From: JAEXOD01 sp963667875
Lineage (GTDB): Bacteria; Bacteroidota; Ignavibacteria; Ignavibacteriales; Melioribacteraceae
NCBI GenBank assembly: GCA_963667875.2
Contig: CAXXGC010000003.1
Span: 62,001 to 126,000, forward strand
Direction of reading: 5' to 3'
DNA: 64,000 nt
Shown here: piece by piece, positions 35,877-44,494 of the stretch
Layout: each line of letters starts with the position of its first letter
How positions within the stretch are numbered: the first letter of the stretch is position 1
The notes under the pieces: model-generated
Seen by the model: the letters and a program-made list of their open reading frames with translations, nothing else
Told to the model about the DNA's origin: nothing
The model's database searches: none
Program-made: the position numbers and the translations under genes

Positions 35877-36602
35877 ATGGATAGGAGAAAATTTTTTACC
35901 GCAATTGGAACTATAGGCCTATTAAGTGTGGTTAATAAAGTAGAAGGTTTTACAGAAAAAATTAATAATAAAAATAAAATTAGGAGCAATAAAATGGCTA
36001 AATTTGAGCAAGCTAAATTAGCATACGCATTTGATGCATTGGAACCATATATTGATGCTTTAACAATGGAAATACATTACGGAAAACATCATTTAGCTTA
36101 TACCAACAATTTTAACAAAGCAGTTGAAGGACCCGAATTTGATAACTTAACTGCTGAACAAATTTTTGCAAATGTTAGTAAATATCCTGCTGCTGTACGT
36201 AATAACGGCGGCGGTTATTATAACCATGGTTTATTTTGGCAGGTAATGGGACCAAACAAAGGCGGAGTTCCAACAGGTGAAGTTGCTGCTGCAATTGATG
36301 CTGCTTTTGGTTCATTTGAAAAATTCAAAGAATTATTCAATAATGCTGCTGCGACACGTTTTGGCTCAGGCTGGGCATGGCTGGTGGCTGTTGACGGCAA
36401 ATTGGTAGTTACATCCACACCTAATCAGGATAACCCCTTAATGGACGATGCCGTGGTTAAAGGAACACCTGTATTATTACTTGATGTTTGGGAGCATGCT
36501 TATTACTTAAAATACCAAAATAAACGTCCCGATTATATTGCTAACTTTTGGAATGTTGTAAATTGGGATGAAGTAAATAGATTATTTAAAGAAGCAAAAT
36601 AA
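35877..36602 (+). CDS. Fe/Mn superoxide dismutase, with candidate Tat-exported and cytosolic forms
   Basis: 241 residues from ATG 35877, preceded by AGGTGA. The first 24 residues (DRRKFFTAIGTIGLLSVVNKVEG) resemble a Tat or lipoprotein-like export signal. A second ATG at 35994 has a stronger ribosome site, AGGAG 7 nt upstream, and would give a 202-residue protein of normal cytosolic SOD length (MAKFEQAKLAYAFDALEP). Metal ligands are seen in EIHYGKHHLAYT, YYNHGLFW and DVWEHAYYLKYQN. Fe versus Mn use cannot be decided. It probably belongs with the Fe-S gene before it, and a terminator follows. Confidence 0.93.
   Translation: MDRRKFFTAIGTIGLLSVVNKVEGFTEKINNKNKIRSNKMAKFEQAKLAYAFDALEPYIDALTMEIHYGKHHLAYTNNFNKAVEGPEFDNLTAEQIFANVSKYPAAVRNNGGGYYNHGLFWQVMGPNKGGVPTGEVAAAIDAAFGSFEKFKELFNNAAATRFGSGWAWLVAVDGKLVVTSTPNQDNPLMDDAVVKGTPVLLLDVWEHAYYLKYQNKRPDYIANFWNVVNWDEVNRLFKEAK
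35982..35996 (+). promoter_or_regulatory. Internal ribosome-binding site and second start of the superoxide dismutase
   Basis: AGGAG at 35982-35986, 7 nt, then ATG at 35994 in the SOD frame. It would yield a form without the export signal. Confidence 0.6.
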
Positions 36603-36626
36603 TTATTTATCATATATATTAGTTTT

Positions 36627-36656
36627 AAGGCTGCCCATAAAAAGGCGGCCTTTTTT
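36627..36656 (+). terminator. Rho-independent terminator after the SOD gene
   Basis: AAGGCTGCC (36627-36635) pairs, with one G-T pair, to GGCGGCCTT around an 8-nt loop, then a T run. Confidence 0.85.
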
Positions 36657-36831
36657 GTTATCTGTGGTTATTAAATGTATAAATGCAATTATAAAAAATA
36701 GAACACAGATGACACAGATTTGGCAGATGACCACAGATAAGTAAATTTTGAATTTTTAATTCTCAATTTTGGATTAAAGACATTTTAACAAGGATGGATT
36801 AATAACTAACTTACTTAACATTTCAACTATA

Positions 36832-36916
36832 TTTAATTGTAGAGTAAGCTTAAGCTTGCGGATTGTTGAAATTGGAGGAGAATTTTAGGCGAGATAAATC
36901 TCGCGCTACAATTAAA
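36832..36916. repeat. 85-bp TTGTAG element, diverged copy with compensated ends
   Basis: Ends TTTAATTGTAG and CTACAATTAAA are a perfect 11-bp inverted repeat, although they differ from the TTGTAGCGC ends of the copy at 24130. Inner hairpins AAGCTTAAGCTT and GCGAGAT-AA-ATCTCGC are kept. Confidence 0.7.
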
Positions 36917-37020
36917 AGTATTCAGATAAATAGGGAAATAGTGCTTTGTCGAATCCAAATATTAAAATCCGTTAAATCTGTGTAATCCGCGTTCAATGGT
37001 TTTGTTAAAAAAAGAATAGG

Positions 37021-37090
37021 CAACTGCACTGTAGTTGTGGTGTATTTTGGGGTGGCGTTAGGTTACAAACATGCCACATCGCTGATGTGG
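37021..37090 (+). repeat. Two-hairpin unit (37021/37074)
   Basis: CAACTGC-ACT-GTAGTTG (37021-37037, one G-T pair) and CCACATC-GCT-GATGTGG (37074-37090), both 7-3-7, with the ACAAACATG linker end and GTTTGATAC on the right. The second stem is unrelated in sequence to CTTCTTC copies in the same position. The centres are 53 bp apart. Confidence 0.8.
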
Positions 37091-37361
37091 GTTTGATACG
37101 AGGGAATTTTTAATTTTGGATTTTCAATTTTAATTAAAATCATAATAATCATCAAAATCATAAAAATCACAGTTTAGACTAAAATGATTAAGGAAATATA
37201 TTCCTTATTTTGCATTGATAATTAATTATAGAGTAAGATTCAGCCTGCGGATTTTTGAATTATTTAAATAAAGTAGTTATATTAATTAGAGAAAATAATA
37301 AATAATATTAAATCAAATGGAATAAATTTTCAATTAATCTGGTTTTAAGGAGCACAAACTA

Positions 37362-39164
37362 ATGTTAAATTATTCCACAAAAATAATTTTAACTATAATA
37401 TTATTTTTTGTAGTTACTAATATATTTGGTGAAACCCGTTATGTAAGTAAAACAGCGGGGCTTAGTTCTGCTCCGCCGTATACATCGTGGGCAACAGCGT
37501 GCGATAGTTTGCAAAAGTGTTTTGACTACTGCAACAGCGGCGATACGGTTTATGTTGATAGAGGCATTTACAGAGAAACAATATATGTTAACGATAAAAA
37601 TTTAACTATTATTGGAGTAGATACTGATGAATGTATTTTAGATGGTACCGGAATTGCAGGAAAAATTCATAAATATGCAATGTGTGAATTTAAAAACGAC
37701 ACAATAACATTAAAAAACATGACATTAAAATTTAAGAGAGTTGATGATTATAGTTATTATTATGCTTTTTTTAATGATGGAATCTCGAATCTTTCTAATT
37801 GTATAATTGACTCAACAGCTTGCTCTTTGGGATTATTAGATGATAGTATTGTTAATAATACTATTATGCGTAATACCGATTATGGAATTGAAGTTGGTGC
37901 TTATTCCGATCCTGAAATTGAGATAAACAATTGTTATTTTTATGTGTTGGCCAATTTATCAGGATGTACAGTAATAAACAATGGAGCCGGCGGGGGTAAA
38001 TTTAAGATTTACAATAATATAATGTTAAAAGCTACTTTGGGTTTAGATTCGTACGCAATATCATTATTAACAAATGAACGGATAGAAATAAAAAACAATT
38101 TAATTTGCCGGTTTCGTTCCGCAATTAATGAAGGTTCTTTCCAGAGTGGTGTTAAGGATACAACATTTATATTAAACAATTCAATGGTAAATTGTACAAC
38201 TATTGGCGTATTAACGGGCAATTTACCCAAAGAAAGAATAATTAAAAACAATATAATGGCTTATAGCAAATTTGGTATATTCTCGGAAAATGGGTATCCT
38301 GTAACTTCAGATTATAATATGTATTTTAAGAATTGGGGTTCACCATATTATCAAGTGACTGCCGGCGAGCATGATTTAATTGCAGACCCAATGTTTAATA
38401 ATGACACCATAGCCACATTAAACGGAAATTATGATTACAGGTTGCAAAAGTATTCACCTGCAATAGATGCCGGAGACCCAAGTATACTTGATGTTGACGG
38501 TTCAAGAAGCGATATAGGAATGTACGGAGGCCCGTTTGGTATAAGTTATGTTTACAAAGATTTGGCTCCAAAACAGGTAAAAGGATTAACTGCTGTATAT
38601 CAGCAGGACACAAACCGTATAAAACTAACATGGAAAAAAAACACCGAATCGGATTTTACCAAATATTACATTTATAAGGATTTTACCCAAAGTTTTGCAA
38701 TTGACAGCACAAAACGGATAGGAATTTTAACCGATACGTTATATTATGATATATTAAACAAAGGTACTCAAAAAGTATATTATAAAGTAACTGCAATTGA
38801 CAGTACCGGCAACGAAAGTGCCCCAAGCACAGAAATAAATGTAACAATAACCGAAAATGAAGAAATAGAGATAACGGAAAATTACAGTTATCAGTTGTAT
38901 CAAAATTACCCTAATCCTTTTAATCCTACAACAACAATAAGTTACAGCTTAAAAGAACCGGGAGAAGTACGTATTAAACTATATACTGTAACAGGTGAAT
39001 TATTAAAAACAATTATTGAAGGTACCAAAAACAAAGGATACAACGAAACCCAAATAGATTTAAGCACTTACAGCAGCGGCATATATTTATACAGATTGGA
39101 AGTAACCGGAGCAGGTAAAATACCAGTATTTAATGATTTGAAGAAGATGGCGTTTGTAAAATAA
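37362..39164 (+). CDS. Secreted right-handed beta-helix protein with Fn3 and T9SS-type sorting domain
   Basis: 600 residues. Signal peptide (about 1-23); then a parallel beta-helix region (about 45-390) with regularly spaced IINN, IKNN and INNC turns, typical of pectate-lyase-like or right-handed beta-helix surface proteins, ending in DVDGSRSDIGMYGG. A fibronectin type III-like domain covers about 400-500 (KGLTAVYQQDTNRIKLTWKKNTESDFTKYYIY). The last 85 residues are a Por/FlgD-like sorting domain with NYPNPFNPTTTISYSL. It is likely exported by the type IX-like pathway and attached at the cell surface. Catalytic residues of a polysaccharide lyase cannot be confirmed. Flanked by repeat islands on both sides. 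Confidence 0.88.
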   Translation: MLNYSTKIILTIILFFVVTNIFGETRYVSKTAGLSSAPPYTSWATACDSLQKCFDYCNSGDTVYVDRGIYRETIYVNDKNLTIIGVDTDECILDGTGIAGKIHKYAMCEFKNDTITLKNMTLKFKRVDDYSYYYAFFNDGISNLSNCIIDSTACSLGLLDDSIVNNTIMRNTDYGIEVGAYSDPEIEINNCYFYVLANLSGCTVINNGAGGGKFKIYNNIMLKATLGLDSYAISLLTNERIEIKNNLICRFRSAINEGSFQSGVKDTTFILNNSMVNCTTIGVLTGNLPKERIIKNNIMAYSKFGIFSENGYPVTSDYNMYFKNWGSPYYQVTAGEHDLIADPMFNNDTIATLNGNYDYRLQKYSPAIDAGDPSILDVDGSRSDIGMYGGPFGISYVYKDLAPKQVKGLTAVYQQDTNRIKLTWKKNTESDFTKYYIYKDFTQSFAIDSTKRIGILTDTLYYDILNKGTQKVYYKVTAIDSTGNESAPSTEINVTITENEEIEITENYSYQLYQNYPNPFNPTTTISYSLKEPGEVRIKLYTVTGELLKTIIEGTKNKGYNETQIDLSTYSSGIYLYRLEVTGAGKIPVFNDLKKMAFVK

Positions 39165-40008
39165 GGTTAAAGTTTAAGTGAATAAATTAATTTTGAATTC
39201 TAAATTCTCAATTTTTAATTAAAATCATGGAAATCCTTTAATCAGGTTAATCATGGTTCAGACAATGGTTTAATCTGTGTAAATCAGTTAAATCTGTGTA
39301 ATCAGTGTTCTATGTTTTTTTGTTTAAAAGAAAATGCAACAACCAATGAATTTTTTTTTTGGTAATTTATTGGTTTTATAATGTCACCCGTTCCGGGTTT
39401 TAATTCATCTCTTCAATCCATGTTCTACAATAATTCCACCCTTTCAGGGTTAAAAACAAACATATTTCTTTACCAAAAAGAGTTTTACAAAATCATGGAA
39501 ATCCTTTAGTCAGGTTAATCATGGTTCAGACAATGGTTTAATCTGTGTAAATCGGTTAAATCTGTGTAATCAGCGTTCTATGTTTTTTGTTTAAAAGAAA
39601 ATGCAACAACCAATGAATTTTTTGAGGGTAATTTATTGGTTTTATAATGTCACCCGTTCCGGGTTTTAATTCATCTCTTCAATCATTTTGCTATAATAAT
39701 TCCACCCTTTCAGGGTTAAAATAAAACATATTTCTTTACCATAAAGAGTTTTACAAAATCATGGAAATCCTTTAATCAAGTTAATCATGGTTCAGACAAT
39801 GGTTTAATCTGTGTAAATCAGTTAAATCTGTGTAATCAGCGTTCTATCTTAATTAAAGAATATACAACACACATTGGGGTTGTGGGTTTTTGCGGGTTTT
39901 GTTATAAATAAAATATCATATTATGATGTTGATATCTTATTTTATTATGAAGCAAAAAAAATATTTAGTAATTTGTACTTTCGATTTTTATAATTATGCG
40001 AGGATTAG
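39165..40008. repeat. Tandem 267-bp repeat array, about 2.4 copies, in a gene-free stretch
   Basis: AATCATGGAAATCC begins copies at 39223, 39491 and 39757 (periods 268 and 266 bp); the third ends near 39850. Each full copy runs through GTTCTATG, a longer hairpin AACCAATGAATT/AATTTATTGGTT, and a two-hairpin unit of the short-arm type: ACCCG-TTC-CGGGT then ACCCT-TTC-AGGGT (39386/39438 and 39652/39704; centres 52 bp apart). The two copies are nearly identical, so the duplication is recent. Nothing else is recognised from 39850 to 40008. Confidence 0.85.
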
Positions 40009-41850
40009 ATGAAAAAATATTTAGTGGTTTTATGTTTTATTATGTTTTCTGCAATTAATGCACAGGTTAAGTTTGATGCGAATTTTGAAAGCGGAAATTT
40101 AAAATCAGTTGCTACTACAGATTCTGTAACCTATTTTGTTAAAACTAATGAAGATATTGGGGGCAGATGGTTTTATTTTAGAATAACAGGTGTTAAAAAT
40201 AAATATATAAAAGTTAAAGTAACTAACAGCGATGTTGTTAGGGCAATGTATAGTTATGATAACAAAACATTTAATAGATTTACTAAAGCCGAATCACCAT
40301 CGGTCAATTTATTCCAAAAAACTTATGCACAAGATACGGTTTTTGTTTCATATTTTACTCCTTATACACTTGCTTACTTAAATCAACAGATTGAAAATTG
40401 GTCAAACAGCAGCTATGTTACGGTAAACACTTTTGGTTTTACAGACCATAATTTACCTTTACGCGAACTTGTATTAACCGACCCATTTATTCCTGTTGAA
40501 CAGAAAAAAGTTGTATGGATACATGCCCGCAATCATCCAAGCGAAACACCTTCTTCTTATCATTTGGAAGGAATTATTAACAGACTGTTGGAAAATGACG
40601 AATATGCAGATTTTTTACGAAAAAATATTGAATTTCATATTGTTCCTTTTACAAATCCTGACGGTGTATATTATGGAAGATCGCGTACAAATTACGCCGG
40701 TGTTGATATTGAATCCAATTGGGATGAATCGGATGCCGGAACAAGTACTGAAGTAAGATTATTAAAAACAAAAATGTCTGAAATTTGTTTTAATACTGTA
40801 TTTTCAATTGCGTTAAATTTACATTCAATAGCTTCACCTTCTTGTACTTTTTATGTTCACACAGCGGAATCAACTAATCCTGCATTTTATAAAAAACAAT
40901 ACCAATTTACATTCTTAAATACTTCAAACAATCCATATTTTGCACAAGAAGATATAGAAGAGTCAACTTTACGTTCGTATTTCCCCGAAGGCTGGTTATG
41001 GGCAAATTATAACGACACACCTGTTGCAATAACCTACGAAACTCCCTACGATTATTATTCTTCCGATATAGAAGTTTCAATAGATAATTTACACGAACTT
41101 GGTTATCAAACTGTATATGCAATTTCCGATCTGTTAGAATTGTCATTTCCAAAGAATCAAATTTTGGATAATAAAAACGCAGCTGTTGTTGGTGATTGGA
41201 ACACTTATGATTGGGGGATTAAATACTTTAGTACAAATTTTTTATTAGCAGCACCCGGTTTAGGAACAAACCAAGTTGTATATAATAGTGAACAAGTGCC
41301 AAGAGGAGAATACGCTGTTTTTGCATGGTGGCAGGATGACCAAGATAATGCTTCAAATACAAGATTTAGTATTTATAATAATAACGAAGAAACAGTTATT
41401 GAAAAATCACAAAAAACCGATGGTGCTAATTGGAATTATTTGACTTCTGTAAAAGTATTAACACCGGGTCAAATTCAAATAAAAGTAAGCGATTTAGCAA
41501 ACGGAAATGTTTGTGCAGATGCCTTTAAAATAATTTATAGGGGCGAAATTTCTGATGTTGAAGATAATGTAATTGCAAAAGATTTTAAACTTTATCAAAA
41601 TTATCCTAACCCGTTTAATCCATCAACAACAATTCGGTTTAATTTAGATAATTCTTCCAATGTTACATTACGAGTATATAATGTTTTAGGAGAATTAATT
41701 ACTACATTGGTTGATGAAAGATTAAACAGCGGTTCACATGAATTTGTATTTGACGCATCCCATTTTAGAGGATTAGCAAGTGGTGTTATGTATTATCAAT
41801 TAGTTACTGAAAAATCTACATATACAAAAGGTATGATTTTAATGAAGTAA
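40009..41850 (+). CDS. Secreted M14-family zinc carboxypeptidase with T9SS-type sorting domain
   Basis: 613 residues with a signal peptide (1-19). An N-terminal beta domain (about 20-130) precedes the M14 domain: HARNHPSETPSSY gives the His and Glu zinc ligands, FTNPDGVYYGRSRTNYAGVDIESNWD is the usual substrate-site stretch, IALNLHS holds the third His, and VAITYETPYDY the catalytic Glu. Residues about 385-510 resemble a golvesin-like carbohydrate or surface module (VVGDWNTYDWGIKYF, GNVCADAFKIIYRG). The end is the NYPNPFNPSTTIRFNL sorting domain. It removes C-terminal amino acids from peptides outside the cell. Confidence 0.9.
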   Translation: MKKYLVVLCFIMFSAINAQVKFDANFESGNLKSVATTDSVTYFVKTNEDIGGRWFYFRITGVKNKYIKVKVTNSDVVRAMYSYDNKTFNRFTKAESPSVNLFQKTYAQDTVFVSYFTPYTLAYLNQQIENWSNSSYVTVNTFGFTDHNLPLRELVLTDPFIPVEQKKVVWIHARNHPSETPSSYHLEGIINRLLENDEYADFLRKNIEFHIVPFTNPDGVYYGRSRTNYAGVDIESNWDESDAGTSTEVRLLKTKMSEICFNTVFSIALNLHSIASPSCTFYVHTAESTNPAFYKKQYQFTFLNTSNNPYFAQEDIEESTLRSYFPEGWLWANYNDTPVAITYETPYDYYSSDIEVSIDNLHELGYQTVYAISDLLELSFPKNQILDNKNAAVVGDWNTYDWGIKYFSTNFLLAAPGLGTNQVVYNSEQVPRGEYAVFAWWQDDQDNASNTRFSIYNNNEETVIEKSQKTDGANWNYLTSVKVLTPGQIQIKVSDLANGNVCADAFKIIYRGEISDVEDNVIAKDFKLYQNYPNPFNPSTTIRFNLDNSSNVTLRVYNVLGELITTLVDERLNSGSHEFVFDASHFRGLASGVMYYQLVTEKSTYTKGMILMK

Positions 41851-41882
41851 TTAAAAAATGAAATAAATGTTAGTAAAAATTT

Positions 41883-41912
41883 AAGCTCCTTATTTTGTAA
41901 GGGGCTTTTTTT
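41883..41912 (+). terminator. Rho-independent terminator after the M14 peptidase gene
   Basis: AAGCTCCTTA (41883-41892) pairs with TAAGGGGCTT (41898-41907, one G-T pair), then a T run. Confidence 0.85.
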
Positions 41913-42036
41913 GTATGTATATGGTTTTTATCTAAAATCTATAACAAAAATATTGAAAAGTTTTATTATTTTAATTGGGTTTAATTTTACAGATAGTTAT
42001 AATTATTAAAATTATTATTAACATATTTGATGTGGA

Positions 42037-42552
42037 ATGACAATGAATGAAAGTGAACTTGTTATACGAAAATTGGAAAATAAGGATATTGAAGAATTTT
42101 ATAAACTTGTAAACATTTTGGATAATGAGACGGAATTTAGAGCTTATGAACCGGGAGAAAGGGTAAAAGATTATAGATTATTTGAAATAGAGATAATTGA
42201 AAAAATAAATAATAAATACATTATTGTTGTTTGCGAATATGATAATATACTTATTGGATATATAGAAGGTGCCATTGGATTGTTTAACAGAAACAGACAT
42301 TTAATCCATTTTAACATTGCGCTTAAACTTGGTTATACGGGTTTAAAAATAGGTGAAAAATTAATAAATAAATTAGAACTTGAGGCAAAAAAAAAGGGAA
42401 TTAGCAGGGTAGAATTGACGGTTTTTACTTACAATCAAAATGCCGTAAAATTATATAAAAAAATGGGTTACTTAATTGAAGGAATAAAATTTGACTCATT
42501 CAGAGTAAAAAATAACGCTATTGATGAATTTTTGATGAGTAAAATTATTTAA
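42037..42552 (+). CDS. GNAT-family N-acetyltransferase
   Basis: 171 residues from ATG 42037 (a second ATG at 42043 is equally possible). GNAT fold order: an N-terminal strand ELVIRKLENKDIEEFYKLVN, central strands YIIVVCEYDNILIGYIEG, the acetyl-CoA loop GYTGLKIGEKLINKLELEA, and the C-terminal NAVKLYKKMGYLIEGIK. The substrate is unknown; members of this kind act on small amines, peptides or antibiotics. It is a single gene between terminators or gaps. Confidence 0.88.
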   Translation: MTMNESELVIRKLENKDIEEFYKLVNILDNETEFRAYEPGERVKDYRLFEIEIIEKINNKYIIVVCEYDNILIGYIEGAIGLFNRNRHLIHFNIALKLGYTGLKIGEKLINKLELEAKKKGISRVELTVFTYNQNAVKLYKKMGYLIEGIKFDSFRVKNNAIDEFLMSKII

Positions 42553-42650
42553 ATATTTGTAAAAATCTTTAAAATATGACTAAACTATTTATATCAATTA
42601 TTCGATAATGATAGTGTAAAGGAATATAATAATGTAAACGGTGAAAAAAA

Positions 42651-43196
42651 ATGTTAACCGTAAGTACAAAAATAAGCACGGATGCTTACAATTTACTTAG
42701 TGATCAATCGGCAGCAAATACGAAGTATGACGATGCAACACAAGCTAAGATTGACAAACTAAAGGAACGTGACAAAGAAGTAAGACAACACGAAGAAGCT
42801 CATAAAAGAGCTGCAGGCGGATTATTAACCGTTGGTCCCAAATATGAATTTGAAGTTGGTCCTGATGGTAAAAAATATGCAGTATCGGGTGAAGTTCAAA
42901 TTGATATTGCAGAAGTACCCGGCAACCCTGAAGCTACTTTAAAAAAAGCTAAACAGATTCAACGTGCAGCTTCTGCTCCAACTGAACCTTCTGCTCAAGA
43001 TAGTGCAATTGCTCAAGGTGCGTCACAAATGGAATTAAAAGCAAAAGAAGAAATTGGAAAAGAGCAAAAAACAGTTTCAATTTCTTCGTATGAAAAAAGC
43101 AATGGAACCCAACTCCGTTTAGTTAGGACTTATGATTCCAAAGGTAAGTTAAAAACTGATGAAGCTACATCTACAGCAGTTGATATAATTATTTAA
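42651..43196 (+). CDS. SprA-related family protein with HEXXH motif (putative metalloprotease)
   Basis: 181 residues without a signal peptide. The conserved core is KERDKEVRQHEEAHKRAAGG with HEEAH at 47-51, then GPKYEFEVGPDGKKYAVSGEVQIDIAEVPGNPEATLKKAKQIQRAA, the hallmark of a family annotated as SprA-related, whose members are putative zinc metalloproteases. The middle is rich in Ala, Gln and Glu. This family is not the gliding-motility SprA itself. The function is unknown. It is convergent with purB, the two stops overlapping by 4 nt, with no hairpin between them. Confidence 0.8.
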   Translation: MLTVSTKISTDAYNLLSDQSAANTKYDDATQAKIDKLKERDKEVRQHEEAHKRAAGGLLTVGPKYEFEVGPDGKKYAVSGEVQIDIAEVPGNPEATLKKAKQIQRAASAPTEPSAQDSAIAQGASQMELKAKEEIGKEQKTVSISSYEKSNGTQLRLVRTYDSKGKLKTDEATSTAVDIII

Positions 43197-44494
43197 TCTA
43201 TTCTAATAGTTCTATCAAAAATTATATCAACATTTTTTAGCATGGTTGAATAATTAAATATTGATTCAACCTCAGTATCATTTAAAACGGATTGGATTTT
43301 GGGGTCATTCAGTAACTCGGACTTTAAGTCTTTTGTTTTGTCTGCCCAAACTTTCATTGCGTTTGATTGAATAACTGCATACGATTCTTCGCGTGTAAGT
43401 CCTTTTTCTACAAGAAGAAGCAGTAGTTTTTGCGAAAATAACAATCCTCTTGTTAAATTTAAATTATCAAGCATATTTTGCGGATAAACTAATAGATTAT
43501 CAATTAATTTAATAGCAAGATTTGCAATATAATCTAAAGCAATACAACTATCGGGTACTAAAATTCTTTCAACTGAAGAATGAGAAATATCACGTTCATG
43601 CCACAAAGCAACATTTTCCAAAGATGCCATTGCGTTTGCCCGTAAAATTCGGGAAATGCCTACAATTCTTTCACTCACAATTGGATTTCGTTTATGCGGC
43701 ATTGCAGAAGATCCCTTTTGCCCTTTTGAAAAAAATTCTTCTGCCTCGTAAACTTCTGTCTTTTGCAGATGTCTAATTTCAGTGGCAATTTTTTCAAGCG
43801 TTGCGCCAATTATTGCTAAAATTGACATAAATTCAGCATGTCTGTCTCTCTGTAGTACCTGAGTGGAGATAGGCGCAGGTTCTAATCCAAGTTTATTGCA
43901 CACATATTTTTCAACTTCGGGTGATAAATGTTCAAATGTGCCAACCGCGCCCGAAAGTTTTCCTACACTAATAGTTTTAATTGCATTTTGAAGACGGAAA
44001 ATATTCCGTTTAGTTTCTTCATACCAGTTAGCAAGTTTTAATCCAAATGTAGTTGGTTCGGCATGTATTCCATGAGTTCGCCCAACACATAAAAAATCCT
44101 TACATTCAACTGCTCTTTTTTTAAGTACAGCCTTCAGATTGTAAAGATCAGCCAATAATAATTCACCGGCTGCTTTCATTTGGCATGATAAAGCAGTATC
44201 AAGAACATCGGATGATGTCATACCAAAATGAATATGTCTGGAAGCCGGTCCAACATATTCGGCAACATTAGTCAAAAAGGCAATAACATCATGTTTTGTA
44301 GTTTCTTCAATTTCCAATACTCTATTAATGTCAAAGTTGGCTTTTTCTTTAATTGTTTCAAAATCCGCAGACGAAATATCACCCATGTTAAATCTAGCTT
44401 TACAAGCTAAAACTTCAATTTTTAACCAAGTTGAATATTTAAATTCGTCGGACCAAATTTTGCCCATTTCGGGCAGTGTGTAACGTGGTATCAT
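43193..44494 (-). CDS. purB: Adenylosuccinate lyase
   Basis: 433 residues, normal for the short bacterial form. It cleaves SAICAR and adenylosuccinate in purine synthesis. Signature SSAMPHKRNP of the fumarase/aspartase superfamily is present, with HFGMTSSDVLDTALS and CVGRTHGIHAEPTTFG holding the catalytic His residues. ATG 44494 overlaps the 3' end of the HtrA-like gene by 4 nt, so plsY, htrA-like and purB form one minus-strand operon. Confidence 0.95.
   Translation of the reverse strand: MIPRYTLPEMGKIWSDEFKYSTWLKIEVLACKARFNMGDISSADFETIKEKANFDINRVLEIEETTKHDVIAFLTNVAEYVGPASRHIHFGMTSSDVLDTALSCQMKAAGELLLADLYNLKAVLKKRAVECKDFLCVGRTHGIHAEPTTFGLKLANWYEETKRNIFRLQNAIKTISVGKLSGAVGTFEHLSPEVEKYVCNKLGLEPAPISTQVLQRDRHAEFMSILAIIGATLEKIATEIRHLQKTEVYEAEEFFSKGQKGSSAMPHKRNPIVSERIVGISRILRANAMASLENVALWHERDISHSSVERILVPDSCIALDYIANLAIKLIDNLLVYPQNMLDNLNLTRGLLFSQKLLLLLVEKGLTREESYAVIQSNAMKVWADKTKDLKSELLNDPKIQSVLNDTEVESIFNYSTMLKNVDIIFDRTIRID

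Larger units (their letters stand above)
36657..37361. repeat. Repeat island between the SOD and beta-helix protein genes
   Basis: No gene in this stretch. It holds a CACAGATGACACAGATTTGG string near 36706, a diverged TTGTAG element at 36832-36916, the shared flank AAGTATTCAGAT, an AATCCGTTAAATCTGTGTAA-type module, a two-hairpin unit at 37021/37074, and the AATCATAATAATCATCAAAA string near 37137. The order TTGTAG element, flank, module, two hairpins repeats that seen around 24.13-24.6 kb. Confidence 0.75.
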
